Shown here piece by piece: positions 23,149 to 36,200 of a stretch of DNA of 64,000 nt (position 1 is the first letter of the stretch; the number at the start of each line of letters is the position of its first letter). Below the pieces are notes generated by a model. The model was not told the origin of the DNA. It saw only the letters and a program-made list of their open reading frames with translations, and ran no database searches. Location of the stretch: positions 2,270,586 through 2,334,585 of the forward strand of contig OY288243.1 of the NCBI GenBank assembly GCA_958450325.1. The letters are read 5' to 3'. This DNA is from Agrostemma githago. Its lineage: Eukaryota > Streptophyta > Magnoliopsida > Caryophyllales > Caryophyllaceae. The position numbers were made by a program, and so were the translations under genes.

Positions 23149-23690
23149 TAGGGATGGCAACGGATCTGCAAGATCCGGTCCGCACGGATCGGATATGGAT
23201 CCTAAATTTTGAGATACGTTGGATATGGATCCGGATCCGAATCCGCTATCTTTAAACGAATCTGGATCTGGATCTTAATAAGTAAATCCGGATCCGGATC
23301 CGCAAATCCGTTTTATTAAAAAAAATATAAAAACTTGTTTGTGATTTAGAACTTTAAATTGTGTTTTTTTGATTATTTTCAAGACTTTTTTCTTTTAGTT
23401 TCTTAATCTTTGATTATGAATCTTTCTAGTCCGTATTCAATTTTATTTGTACGATTATGAAAATTAATATGATCGCCAAATATTTATTAACCAAAATTTT
23501 TGTAGAATGTAATTAAGAAATTGGATCCGCGGGTCCGATCCGGATTCAGTCCAGATCCGGCGGATCTGGATCTAGATCTGCACTTTTGGGATCCATCGGA
23601 TCCGGACCGGATCCGGATCCGCTACTAGGAATGCGGATCTGGATTTGGATTCATGCGGATCCGGTCCGGATCTGGTCCGTTGCCATCCCC
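23149..23690. mobile_element. GGGATGGCAA-type element, full length
   Basis: TAGGGATGGCAACGG ... CCGTTGCCATCCCC flanked by GTGTATC on both sides (23142-23148 and 23691-23697). Both arms are packed with GGATCCGGATCC-like palindromes around an AT-rich centre. Confidence 0.75.
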
Positions 23691-24240
23691 GTGTATCGAT
23701 TTAGGTTATTGACCTACGATTCCCATATAATCAAAATGTACTCGTAATTGTTATTTTGCAAAGAAAAATAAACGTTGGTGGCTGAACGGTCATCCTTTTT
23801 TGTCCTTTTCTAAATAACGACTACATTAAAATATTTAATTTCGTGTTTAATTAGCTAATTACGTATAATTACTTAATTGTATTTTATTTGTTAAAGAAGT
23901 GTTTAATTACGTTGACTCGGTTAATTAGTTAATCAGGTGAAATTGCATTTTTATTTGTTAAATAAATATCTAATTACTTAATTAAGTGAAATTACTTGAT
24001 TCAGTGTTTAATTAGGTAATTACTCCATACATTAAATTGGATAATTATGTGTTTTATCAGTTAAATATGTACTTCGTAATTAATAATTTTATTAGGGGTC
24101 GAACAACAAAAAGGACAATTAGACAAAGACGTGAGACTTTAAAAAAATACGGAGTAAAAAATAAAAAAAATTGTATAAATACGCACCGTTTATTGGATAA
24201 TACGTCAAGAAATATGCAACATGAGTCATGACCCCACAAA

Positions 24241-24500
24241 AGTCTTAAGTTGAGTCTTTAAAATTCAAGACTCAACTTAAGACTTTGATATATTATTGGT
24301 AGACCCCACATGAGTTTTGACAAGACTCATCTCAAAGACTACCCATAATCTTCTCAAGACTATCAAAAATTGTAAGACTCCCTCAAAACTATCAAAAATT
24401 TGTAAGACTTTGCTCAAGACTTTGCAACATTATTGGTAAGACTCGCATGAGTCTTGAGACAAGACTCTCTCAAGACGCACTCAAGACTCACCAATAATCA
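24241..24500. repeat. AAGACT-rich fold-back repeat with perfect 18-bp hairpin
   Basis: 24241-24258 (AGTCTTAAGTTGAGTCTT) and 24267-24284 are perfect inverted repeats with an 8-base loop. The rest repeats CTCAAGACT, ATGAGTCTTG and TATTATTGGTA, like a MITE. A weaker relative lies near 14450-14510. Confidence 0.65.
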
Positions 24501-24519
24501 TACCCTAAGAAACGATCAA

Positions 24520-26174
24520 TCGGATCCGATCGGATTCGGGTCGGATTGCTTTGGGTCGTACCGAATCATTTTCGGGTTTGTTATTTTCAATTTTTTGAAA
24601 AATATTTGAGTCATTTGTTATAATAACATTCGGATTTATTCCCGGTTACTCGGTTAGGCTGGATCAATTTTGGTTATAGGTCCAACTCAAGCATTTGGTT
24701 CAGGTGTCAAGTCCGATTTGGGTCGGGTAAGTTTTGTCAAGTCTGTTTATAACATTTAGATAAAAAAGAAGATATAATTCATCCAACCACATCGAAACAA
24801 TGTTTCGTCCTTATCTATCTAAATGAATATTATTTGACCGGTTACTATAACAATACGATGAAATGATGAATATCACCGTCGCAGGGGAGATTAATTGATC
24901 TTCTTTTCTTCTTTAACATTGGTCAAAGTAAGTCTTCATTGTCATACTTCCTCCAAGATCTCTTTAACACTTTCATCTTTATTAAAATACTCTTCCCATG
25001 TGAATAAATACTCTTACGGGTCAAGTATTATCCATATGGGGAGATAAGACAAAAGCAACATGTGATGTGATAATGTCTTTTGTCTTATCTACCACATGGA
25101 TACTATTTGACCCGTCGCAAGTTTGTGACGGATATACTCGTCGCAAGCAAGACCTACTGTTTAAATGATTAAGTCTTGTACCAAAATCAATTACTCTGTG
25201 AAGTTTATAGACTACCCTTCTCTTTTACCCATTCCATATACCAAAGTCCAAACAGCAAGTCTTGCATGTGACGGATATACCCGTCACAAGCTTGCGACGG
25301 GCCAAATACTACTCATGTGGTAGATAAGACAAAACATGGGTAAACATTTTGGTGTTGTCTTATCTACCAAAATAGTTAGTATTTGACCCGTCACACACTT
25401 GTGACGGATATCGCCGTCATAAGTAAGAATTTGTGAAGTCCAAAACAACAAAGAAAAAACCCAACTTATAACCGTGAGTATTAATATCATTAAAAAAAAA
25501 TTAAGAGTTTACTCAATTGGATGAGTTTAAACTGTAACGCTACGATTTTAAGATGTGTTAAGTGTTCTCATACTAAATGAAACGGGAGTTTAAATTATAA
25601 CTTGAGGTTCTTCGGAGAGTTATGTTTGATAATTTTTTATACTTCCTTCATTTTTTTTATATCTTCTCAATTTTTTTTTGGTCTACTTTTTTTTATCTTC
25701 CCATTTCATTTCTTTCCATTTTGGTCCATAATTTTTACCATACTACCCTTACTATTTACAACACTTTACACCTTTATTCTTTCTTATTTACACACGCTTA
25801 CCATTCTACCCCCAATATTTCTTAAATTCATCATTTTATATTTAATACAAAAAATCTTGTGAAATGGAGGAAGTAGAATTCTTTTTCAAAATAAGTCAGA
25901 ATCAGAAAGCATTAAAGCAATTTAAAACTAATAAGTCAAGATAAATTATGCATAATAGAAACTCGTTCATTCATTCATTCAAATTTAAAAACAAATCAGC
26001 TACTCCTCCGTCTTTGTGAGTAATATTTTAAACAAAGCAAGACATATGACTGAGATGATAAGAGTAAATTTTAAAAATAGAAAGATGTTAAGCACAACGC
26101 ATCATCTCCCCAAATAGAGACTTTAAAATTAAAACATCGCGGTACATTTAAAGTGGACCCGAATAACAATGGGC
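24520..26174. other. 3' flank of lectin copy 2, duplicate of the lectin 1 flank
   Basis: Matches 11040-12060. It differs by a 232-bp Stowaway-like insertion and by TTTGACCCGTCRCAA-type short repeats around 25020-25420. No gene seen. Confidence 0.6.
25642..25873. mobile_element. Stowaway-like MITE downstream of lectin copy 2
   Basis: TA | CTTCCTTCATTTTTTT ... GAAATGGAGGAAG | TA. The lectin 1 flank (about 11620) lacks it: TTTTTATGGAATTC is continuous there. Confidence 0.75.
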
Positions 26175-28163
26175 CTAATGACCCAAATCCTTGACCTCCA
26201 ACAAAGCCCAAGCATCAACATTTTTTGTAGCAGCATTCAACAAACTTTCCATAGGACTGTCACTCGTATACCGTTTACAATACCAAGTCTTTGACATATT
26301 CAGCAAAGCCACAACTCCCATATCAACCACATTCACCCTAAACATCGCACTCGCATTACCATGTCCCGGTTCGACCAAGTCCGCCACGATCCAATCCCCG
26401 TCACCAAGCCTCCAAAACTTCCCATAATACTTGGACTTAATCAAAACCGACCCGTCCCACGAAGCAAACACTTCATGGGCACATTCCGGGTCAGTCGGGT
26501 CATCAAATGAGAACTGTAGAAACGAGCCTTCGTAGACCGTGACAGCACCAAGGTACTTCCCGTTCTCGCCTTTGAAGGCGACGTTCCTAGGGAGTTTGTT
26601 GATGGACATCCAGTCTACGGCCGTGAATATGTCGCATGAGTCGTGGTCTGGGTCCTTTGAGCCCGCGAATAGGCATGAGTCGAATGGGGCTCCGACCCGC
26701 CATAAGCAAGCGTAATGGCCCAATTGGACGTGGAGGAGTCGGACTTTGGTTGTGTCGCCGTCTATGAATGTGGGCTTGAACAATGTGCAACCCCAAGTGG
26801 TGTGATCTTCACTTGGGCCTTCGGCTGACGCCGTGATCCAACAGTGATTAGGTGACCACCTAAAAATTAAAAAGAAACCATTTTTACTCGGGAATAAAAG
26901 ATGTCACAATAATATTATCGATAATTTCATAGAAAATTGATGAAGAATTTTTCGGGTAACAACACAGTACACAAAATTGACGTGAACATGTTTTACGGAA
27001 GAATTTTTGGGGTGACAACACGGTACACAAAATTGACATGAACGACTTTTACGGAAAATATATTTGACGGTAAAAGATTGTGAATCCTTGGCGAGTGTAG
27101 AGGTTTGTTCCGCAATACTCAACCAAAACTAGGACATGTACAAAGAGTAGGTCTCATGAGAAACGGTCTCTCATTAATTTTACTGAGAGACTAAGTACAA
27201 TGGAAGTAACAATGGTACCAAACCTAATAGAAGTAAGTACGATTAACCTAAAAGAGTATACAAATAACATAAAAGAGTATACAAATATAAAAAGGATACG
27301 CTTGTTATAAAAACAGGTACAAAACAAAGTTGTCGTACAAATAGAATATAAAGTGGTACTAAAGAGTGGTTATTGAGAGACCGTCTCTCCCAAGAATTTG
27401 TGATGTACAAAATAGAATTTTGTAATTTTATTTCCAGTAGAATTTTATGCGTAAAATGATTCAATTCTGTGAAAAAATAATTAATTTAGTATTGTCAAAT
27501 TAATTACGGAGATTTTTTTTACAAATTACCATTTCACACAATAACTACTAATGATTAATGAGTGTAGTATTCCCTCCGGAGTCCGGACCCTATTTTTTCC
27601 CTCATTACCTCAATATTTGTGATGAGTATTTTTAATAAAATGAGACAAAAAAAAGTGTCCAAAGGAGTATTTTTTTTTTGGCTATAGAAATTAATTACAA
27701 AGTACAACAATGTATGTTTTGCACAAAATAATACTCCACTGTATACTACATACTCCATATACTTTGAAACTAGGAACAATAACTCGACAATAACAATAAC
27801 AATAACAACATTGAAAAAAGTAATCAAATTTCAATCTCATTCGACAATGTCATACTTTGTATTAGGTTATCCAACGCGACACTGTATTCAGATTAGTATA
27901 CGTATTTAGATATGAAAAACAGATAAAATATTTGACCAAACAATAATACATTACCTGACCAAGAACTTATTGGTGTAACGGGATTTGAGGTGGACGAGGC
28001 CACCACCAATGGTGGCCGTGACCACCTCAAATTGGGTTAGTGGATCCATAACCTTGTCTCCGGAGAACTGAAGAAGACCGTGAGTTTGAACATCTTCACT
28101 ACGATAACGCAAGTATTTGTTGTTGTAAACAGACTTTAGACATACAATTGAAGGCAATGCCAT
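26175..28163 (-). CDS. Amaranthin-like lectin (agglutinin domain protein), copy 2
   Basis: Tandem paralogue of the lectin at 12.1-13.9 kb. Exon 1 is 27955-28163, exon 2 26175-26859, intron 26860-27954; exon lengths (209 and 685) and splice phase equal copy 1, so the product is again 297 residues with two agglutinin beta-trefoils. The coding frame of exon 2 continues upstream of its first Met as WSPNHCWITASAEGPSEDHT. By eye, exon 1 differs from copy 1 at 2 of 70 residues and exon 2 at 28 of about 227; every indel is in non-coding DNA, so both genes look functional. It ends in TAG rather than TGA. No signal peptide. The sugar specificity is a family inference and may differ between the copies. 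Confidence 0.93.
27570..27667. mobile_element. Short Stowaway-like MITE in lectin 2 intron
   Basis: TA | TTCCCTCCGGAGTCC ... GTGTCCAAAGGAG | TA. Different from the element in the lectin 1 intron, so the two introns were hit independently. Confidence 0.6.
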
Positions 28164-28263
28164 TTTTCTTAAATTAATAAAATGTTAGCTTTTAAGTATT
28201 TGTTAGTTGATATAATTATTTCTTTGCTTTATTTGGTGCTTTTCTTTGCTTAAGTTAGGTACC

Positions 28264-28271
28264 CTTTTATA
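28264..28271 (-). promoter_or_regulatory. TATA box of lectin copy 2
   Basis: TATAAAAG about 100 bases upstream of the ATG, same context (CCTATAAAAGG) as in copy 1. Confidence 0.7.
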
Positions 28272-29113
28272 GGAAAAACTCTACGTACTCTTGCATACGC
28301 CCTATAGGCCTATTATATTGTACGAGTACAAAATTAAATACATGTGAAAGTTACGGTACTAAGAAACCGTCTCTATCAGTGGCAGACACGACATGAAAAA
28401 TGAAATTTATATAACATCATCCCTTCCTCATGTGAGAGGTCTCTCAATAACGTTATTCAGATACCGTATCTGTAGGAAAAAAAATATTAATAGCATGGCA
28501 TTAATTTTCGTCATACTCACTAATGTGGATAGAATTTGAGATTATTGAAGTTTTGAGGTGAGTTGTCTCAAGATAAAACTAAAGATTAAGATTGAAGGTA
28601 GAATCTTAGACACGTATTTCTGGACAAAATTAAATCGTAAATTGAGATTGTCATGTAGTGTAGATCTCCAGTCTTATTTTTGTGTAGCACACCATACACG
28701 AGATGACAAATCGCCTATTGGCATAATTAAATAAAATATGTAACTAGTATTATAACTTGTTGATGTGTCAACCCGTGTATGGTGTGGTACACGGGTGGGA
28801 TACAAAAATGGACGGGGATCCGCACTGATAGCGAAGACAGGATCGGGCAGAAACCCTAGTTAGTAGTTTAGTGAATATTTTAAGATTAGTCACCCTTTTA
28901 GCAATGTTCCTCTATTAAACTGCCTCCTCAACTCAACTAGATGGATTATTATACATTTATATACAAATTTATAGTACGAGTATATCCTAATTGGGCTAAT
29001 TCCTAAGGGTACATTATCCTTAATGAAACTAGATTGATTCCATTAATCGTGCTTAATCCGTTAATCGTACCACGACTGAATAAATGAATAATAATGTCAA
29101 CTCTTTATATATA

Positions 29114-29311
29114 CTCCCTTCGTCCCAATGAATTGTTTGCATATTCCATATTGAGGCGTCTCAATGAATTGTTTGCCTTTCTATTTTAGGAATGCTTTTT
29201 ATATGTAATTTGACCAATCTCATGAGTTTTGCTCCACATGGCACTCCCTCATTGGCTCCCTTACCCTTGGTGCCAAAATCAAAGGCAAACAATTCATTGG
29301 AACGGAGAGAG
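29114..29311. mobile_element. Stowaway-like MITE
   Basis: TA | CTCCCTTCGTCCCAATGAATTG ... CAATTCATTGGAACGGAGAGAG | TA, with the internal TTGAGGCGTCTCAATGAATT repeat. Same subfamily at 39706 and 40032. Confidence 0.8.
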
Positions 29312-29412
29312 TACATCTTATGCGTTAAGTACGTAAAGGATGCATCAATTTCCCACTAACAAGCAAATTCCAGAAATAAAATGGTCGTGTTCTTTTGAGC
29401 TGAAGGAGACTA

Positions 29413-29640
29413 AGGGCTCGTTTGGTTCACCATGGGAAGATGGAGTTACCGGGAACTTAAATTCACGGGAATTTGTATTTCATGGGAATTACAAAAATAT
29501 TGTTTGGTTGCCATGTTGGAAATAACTTCATGCGGGAAGTTCTACCCACCAAGAGGGGGCTTGGTGAGTAACTTCCCCATTATGGAGGAAGTGGGAATTC
29601 CCGGGAAGTGGGCAATTTAAGAGGACAACCAAACGACCCC
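29413..29640. mobile_element. hAT-like MITE 'GGGCTCGTTTGGTT'
   Basis: Ends GGGCTCGTTTGGTT and inverted AACCAAACGACCCC. The interior holds CGGGAA/TTCCCG repeats. Related copy at 35025-35323. No clean target duplication recognised. Confidence 0.65.
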
Positions 29641-29939
29641 TAAACTGAAAAGAAATGAAATAATTTGAGTTGAAGTAGTTGACATAATATAAATACCTTT
29701 TATTTTTTTAAAAGCAACTTGCCATTACAAGAGTGTCTTGCCAAGGGATCGGTCGGGTAAATCCACTCTAATAGAATTCGAAGAGTTTATTATTATTGAT
29801 TGATTCGTGTTTCTTACATTATAATAGCACTATATGTTTAGTAATTATGCTATATTACTGATATTATTACAATTACGGTATATTATAATATACAGTAATA
29901 TTCCTAACACGCTCATATTGTGTTTAACTGATCCTTACA

Positions 29940-30062
29940 GTTTGTTTTTGTTCAACGAAGAGCGCACTAAGTCGCATTACAATATAGGGGAGGGCGAGTT
30001 CGAACCTGAGACCTACTGTCCCAGAGCACCTAGTCTTAACCGTACCACTGAGTCAAGACATC
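29940..30062 (-). mobile_element. SINE fragment with tRNA-like boxes
   Basis: On the minus strand, TGACTCAGTGGTACGG (box A-like) is followed by GGTCTCAGGTTCGAACTC (box B) and a short body ending near TTCGTTGAACAAAAAC. That last word recurs near 49690 and 60300. No cloverleaf tRNA can be drawn, so not called a tRNA. Confidence 0.5.
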
Positions 30063-30378
30063 TTCGGTAAGTGATCCTTACCGTCATGTCAAGAACAAGC
30101 TACCGAACATGTCATATAGCTAGCCTAACCTAGTGGTTATGACCAGGTATCGTCAAACTATGAGGAATATTACGATAATTAGGCAAATTTATTTCTTTGG
30201 TTGTACTTCAAGTTTTCAATTCAATGTAGTTGTATATTTTTAGCATATAAATTAAATAGGTTAATTTTAACCTAAGACTAATAATAACTTCTTATTATAA
30301 GGAAGATATATATCTTAGTATTAATCTCATATTTTTAATCTATTTATGGAGTTATCTTTGTTATAACAATTTATAAAC

Positions 30379-30388
30379 TTATATATAG
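30379..30388 (+). promoter_or_regulatory. Candidate TATA box of the pectinesterase gene
   Basis: TTATATATAG about 65-70 bases before the pectinesterase ATG. Confidence 0.4.
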
Positions 30389-30451
30389 ATCTCAGCAAAA
30401 ATTTTAATAAACAAAAAGTAATATATGTTTAACAACAAATAAAATAAATAA

Positions 30452-32564
30452 ATGGCTAAACAATTAATTATACAACAAAAATTAACTCAAGGAGTTATCG
30501 TAGCAATATTGTGTATTGTGATTAATTTCGCAATTAGTTCTAATGCAACACCGTTAATCCCGGTTGAACATGGTAAAGTCGAAAGTTTCTTTCAAGAAGT
30601 CATCAAACCATTCAAGTAAGCGCAATCAATCTCGTAATTCTTCAATGTGACAGTCTCACGAGAAAAAAAATAATATTCCTCGTTAATTACGTACCTTTTT
30701 TTTTCTCTTTTAAGATTATGTATGTCTTTTTCTTTTCTTATATTTACAATAACTTTGAAAAAAAAAACAAATTGTTGAAAATTCTAGCCATGAAAATTCT
30801 TTTATTTGCACCCAAACTCGATTTTTGGAATTTTAGTACAATTATAATACGAAGTAATAAAATATGTGATCGATACACACATAAGTGTCTATTCTGATAA
30901 AAACTACCGAGAAATAATATGTAAATAAATATATGAGTAAAAGATACTCCATCCGTTCCAACCATTTGTATATGTTTGCTTTATGCACGTATGTCAATAC
31001 TTGTTTTCACGTATTACTAAAAGTTATAAAATTTTGATATTCATAATGTATTCGATTAGACGATTTAAACAAGATCTCACATGAATATATTTTATCTTAT
31101 ATATTAGAAGTTATATCAAAAATTCGTTCTACTTTTGAATAGTGTCAAAAAAAACAAATGTATATCATTCGTTGGAACGGAGGGAGTATTAAAAACTTGA
31201 CTTCTAAAAAAACATAAGATAAATTGTCATTGTCATCGTGATCTTTTTTAACCAACGTCATCTTTTTCACCATTTGACACATGTTAGAAAAATCATTTAG
31301 GTATAAGTCTGTTAGGAACAGTCTCACATCGTGAAAAGTTTCTTCTATATAAAAAGATGACTTATTTATAAATAAAAACTCAGATACCATTTTACAAGAA
31401 CCGACCATTATGTCACATGTATCACACCGTTTAACTAATACTCTGTACGCGAAAATATGTGTTTTTTTGTACAGCCTACGGAAAAATACTTTAGAACCGA
31501 GTTTAGTGGAAGCAGAAAGTAAGGTAGAAATAATCCAAGTTCGAAAAGATGGACATGGGAAGTTCAAGACGATCACAGACGCACTAAGAAGTGTGGACAT
31601 TGGAAATACTAATCGTGTGATAATCGCAATTGGTCCTGGTGAATACAAAGAAAAAGTCAAGATCGACAGATTCAAACCATACATCACTTTGTATGGTACC
31701 GATCCTAAAAATAGGCCTATTATCTCTTTTGCTGGTACTGCTGCTCAATACGGGACTGTCGATAGCGCAACCCTAATCGTGGAGTCCGATTACTTCGTCG
31801 GTGTTAACCTCGTTGTCGCGGTACTATCCTCGTTTCCTTATTTCTACTAAGATATCTTAGTCTAGTGGTTAACACCAGGTATCCTTAAGGCGGTTCAAAA
31901 AGTGATCCGGACCGACAAACTGGTCCGGACCGGACCAGGGCACATACCGGTCGAGTCTGCGGGGTCGCCAAAAACTTGGTAACCGGTCCGCGGTCCGGTG
32001 TGGTCCACACTTTTTTAAACAAAAAAAATCAAATTTAGTGTATTTTTACGGTGCGGTCTGGTCTGGGTTTCTTTGTTAACCGGTCCAGTCCGCGGGTTTG
32101 GATTTTTGGAGTTGCCGGTCCACGGGTCAATTCGGTCTGGTCCGGGTTTGGACTGGTGAACACCCTAGGTACCCGTATATTATAATGCGACTAATTATGC
32201 GCATAATTGAATAAAAAAAGCGTATGGAGTGACATACAGAATGATATGGGAAAATTGATGCAGAATTCAGCACCAAGGCCAGACGGGAAGAGAGTTGGAG
32301 CACAAGCAGTTGCGTTAAGGATATCGGGTGATTCGGCCGCTTTTTATAATTGCAAATTTTTAGGATTTCAAGATACCGTATGTGATGACAAGGGTGATCA
32401 GTTCTTCAAGGATTGTTATATTGAAGGAACCGTGGATTTCATTTTCGGTGAAGCCCGTACTATTTATTTGGTACGACTATATATTTCGATCTCCATTATT
32501 ATTATTATTATTATTATTATTTTAATTTTATTTTTTTTATTATAAAACGAACCGGTTTTTTTTT

Positions 32565-32602
<38 letters not shown>

Positions 32603-33219
32603 CTCGGTTAGAAATAAGAATTTGCGATGAAATTTGAGTTTTTTTTTGTCAGAACACAGAGATAAAGGTGATACCGGGAGATCCGGTAGGGTACATAGTG
32701 GCTCATGCAAGGAAAAACGCTGATGGAGTTGGTGGTTACTCCTTTGTACATTGCAACGTGACCGGAACAGGTCGCAATACGTATTTAGCTAGAGCTTGGA
32801 TGGATGCTGCACGCTCTGTCTTCGCCTATTGTGCTCTCAGTGATGTCGTTCATCCCGAGGCCTTTTCCGACAATCGAAAACCTCAAATGCAAAAGTATGT
32901 ACTTACCATAATCATCAATAACATAATCAGATGTCCTAAATGCGCTAGAAATGACTCGTGTTGGTCTGTGGGACCAGTATAGAACCTTAATCAACCATCG
33001 ACTTTAAGATTTTTGTTGAGATGGTTCATCTAACAGATAGATTCATTGTGGTGTTGTAGGACGGTGTACTTTGGAGAATATAAGAACACGGGTCCGGGTG
33101 CATCGACCGAAGGAAGAGTTAAGTTTGCGAAACAACTAAGTGATCATGAAGTACAACAATTCATAACTCTTGACTATATTAGTGCTTCAAAGTGGTTACT
33201 TCCTCCTCCTAAGATCTAA
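30452..33219 (+). CDS. Pectinesterase (pectin methylesterase), five exons
   Basis: Removes methyl esters from cell-wall homogalacturonan. Exons 30452-30615, 31475-31820, 32264-32470, 32653-32894 and 33060-33219, all GT/AG and in phase, give 372 residues. The first exon (54 codons) supplies a signal sequence (VIVAILCIVINFAISSNA) and would be missed by length filters. The mature part resembles PPME1-type enzymes: no PMEI pro-domain, KVIIQV-like start, GTVDSATLIVESDYF, NSAPRPDGKRVGAQAVALR, GFQDT, GTVDFIFG, RAW. Expected catalytic residues are present: Gln about 184, Gln 206, Asp 207, Asp 228, Arg 286, Trp 288. The usual LGRAW is LARAW here. C-terminus SKWLLPPPKI is typical. Introns hold a Stowaway MITE, GGTCCGG-type repeats and ATT microsatellites. 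No frame damage was seen, so it is probably active and secreted. Confidence 0.92.
30947..31186. mobile_element. Stowaway-like MITE in pectinesterase intron 1
   Basis: TA | CTCCATCCGTTCCAACC ... GTTGGAACGGAGGGAG | TA. Same subfamily as 14007 and 17283. Confidence 0.85.
31880..32170. repeat. GGTCCGG-type repeats in pectinesterase intron 2
   Basis: Dense GGTCCGGACCGG-like words with variants in both orientations, ending in a CACCCTAGGTACC area. Looks like the interior of a GGGATGGCAA-class element or a relative. Confidence 0.6.
32495..32602. repeat. ATT/TTA microsatellites in pectinesterase intron 3
   Basis: Two ATT-type runs separated by a T stretch fill most of the 182-base intron. Confidence 0.85.
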
Positions 33220-36200
33220 GGAAGCTAGTAAATTCTCAACTAAAAACAATAATTACGAGTATTTCGTATTTGGTATATATTTCCAAAACACAAACTAGAC
33301 TACTCAGATGTTAGGTAGTTATTTTTTATTTATTTATTAGTGTGTCTTACGAGTTACGATAACTTATCGTGAGACGGTCTTTCAAGAGACTTGTTGTCGG
33401 TTATCATATATGGTGACATGAATTGTAATTTTGTTCATATATACGGGAAGGTTTTGGATGAATAAAAGAGAAAAAAATGCATATTTTCTTATAATAATTG
33501 AAATGGGCACACGTTAATATGCTTATTAAGAAATACTCCGTAGATCACAATGATTTTGACTAAGTATGGTAAATATGAGTTAGTATTCAATTTATCGTGA
33601 TAATATTAACATGTGGCACACGTTAATAAGCTAATTAAAGTATCACATTGATATTATCACGAGAAATTAAAATATTAACTCATATTTACTATACTTACCC
33701 AATATCAAGGTGATTTTTACTCTAATTAGCTTATTAATAAGGTGTATTCAATGGACACACGCTATGAAAACCGATAAATTTTTAATGCCCATGTAGTTTC
33801 ATGAAGTTATTTCAAAAGAAAAAAAAAACGAAATTACTTTTTCCCAACGAAGCATTACTCAATCCTAACGAATTTTCTTAAGATTTTCCCATTCTACCCT
33901 TCACACAACCTCTTCAATTAATTCTTTTGAGTACATTTAATCTCTACCAAAAAATCCTTATCAATCAATCGAACTCTTGTAAATTTAACCATGGAACCCG
34001 GTTCTCCGATTAATGATGAAGTAATATTTCTTTAAGTTTAACTTTGGATTTTTTAAACAATTTATTGTGAAATTTATCAATTAGGGTTTCTCCTTATGAT
34101 TGATTTTTAGGGATTAATAATTCTAATTACATTTAAATCTCTACAAAACAGATTCTGATCCATCAATCGAACTATTTTAATTCAATTATGGATCGTAGTT
34201 CTTCAATTAATGATGAAGTTATATTGATTTAAGTTTTAACTTTAGTTTTTTAATCAATTTATCGTAAAGCTTATTTATTAGGTTTTTTCTCGATGATTAA
34301 TTTTTATGGATTCTTTTAGTGTTTATGAATCCAATTTTTTTGCAATAAGATTGATCGATTGATTAAAGAAGTGTTCTAAGGCTTGTATTTCATTGCGAAT
34401 GTCAAATGTAACTTTGAAAATTAAGAAAAGGTTGATTGTTCAATTTTTATAGAGAAAGAAACTGTAAATTTTTTAGAATTGGGAGAAAATGACAAGGACA
34501 ATTTAGTAAAATATCGTTAAAATTGAGTAAAAACTCGTTAGAAAAAAAACACGACACACAAAAAATACTTGTGTAGACCGACTATATACAAATGTCCAAA
34601 AACCAAAAACCACGGACTTATCCGGTCCAACATAAATCCACCAAAAACTGGTTTATTTCTTCTAGTGCAAAAAAGCCCATGGATAAACAAACAGTGGACA
34701 CGTGGATTTATGTTAAAAGGCCGACATCATGGAGGTCACGTGTATCACGCATCTAGATCGGCCTGCCCAGATTAAAATACTCAATTAATAATACGACTTA
34801 CTATCTCAGTCGTTTTTTTTAATAATATTAACGCAACTTCTCCCATGTATGACGGCCAAAAAAAATGTGAATGCACGAAAATTTTAATTTATTGATTTTT
34901 ATTATTAAGGGTTTACACTGCTTTATATGATTAAAACATAAATGACACTATCCGATAAGGTTGGTGCGGGATATGAAATAAATAAAGGGAAATTGCAGAT
35001 TTATTATTAGACTTAACAAAACTAAGGACTCGTTTGGTTGATGCGGAAAGTGAAAATTCATCGGAAGTACAAAATTATGGGAAATAAACTCCCGTTTCTA
35101 ATTCACGGGAAGTTCTAAAAAAATGTTTGGTTACCTATGTGGGAACTCAATTAATGGGAATTGCAAGTTACCGAGGGGTGTCGGTAAGCAATTTCCTCCA
35201 TTCATTTATGTAGGAAGTCAATTCCCGAAAGTTCTACTTTCCTCCATATGTGGGAAGTTGAGACAAACAAACAACTTCAGTACTTTGCAATTCATGGGAT
35301 CTTACGAGGCAACCAAACAAGGCCTAATTTGACGTAAATGATATGGTCTGATAAGGTTGAGCCGAGATCCAAAAATGGTCCCGTTGTGTCTTACCCCTAA
35401 CACAAATTAAGCGGCCGTCAATGTTACCAAAACTGGAAAACCTGATGTGTAATTGATCTGATTTAAAATAATCCGAGAAAATATAATATAAGTGTATAAC
35501 CTTAAACAATTAATATTAAATGAAATGAAATTAATAGAGTATTACATACATAATCCTTTGGTATTAATTGTGGCACACATTCGCCCTTATCCTCCGCTCA
35601 TTAGCGCGTTGTATCTTGATCACTTACCTAAAGTTTATGAGCTTTAATGTTTGATTTAGTACGTAATTTGGATAATACGTCTACTTAATTATTACAAAGA
35701 ATGACTAATGTGCAGAAGAAATAAGAAGATGCTGCTACGTCCACATGTATTTTTGTCAACCAAGAAGTTAATACTATTGTCGTTAATTTGGAGAATTCTG
35801 GTGTACTTAGTACGGAGTATAATGTAGGGAGTAATGCCAATAATGTTTGTATGTAATGTAGTACGTCCGTGAATCGTGAATGGCCAGATGACAAATGAAG
35901 TTCATAGATAGATAGATAGAGATATACTGTACACAACATAAGACGAATTGAACAATAATGCAACACTCATGGTCCACATCTTCCCACATCCTACTACTCC
36001 ACTCACAACTCACAATTCACATCTCGATATACACGTCTTAATAAATTTAAAACTAATTTAGAAATGATAGATTAAATTGAATCGTACTGTTACCATAAAC
36101 ACAAGTTAGTAGTTCAGTCGTGGTAATTGATGGGGCCAGCCTACTTACTCGGCCATCTTGTCCTTTTTTCCTCGGCCCTCGGATCTAGTCCAAGCTTGGG

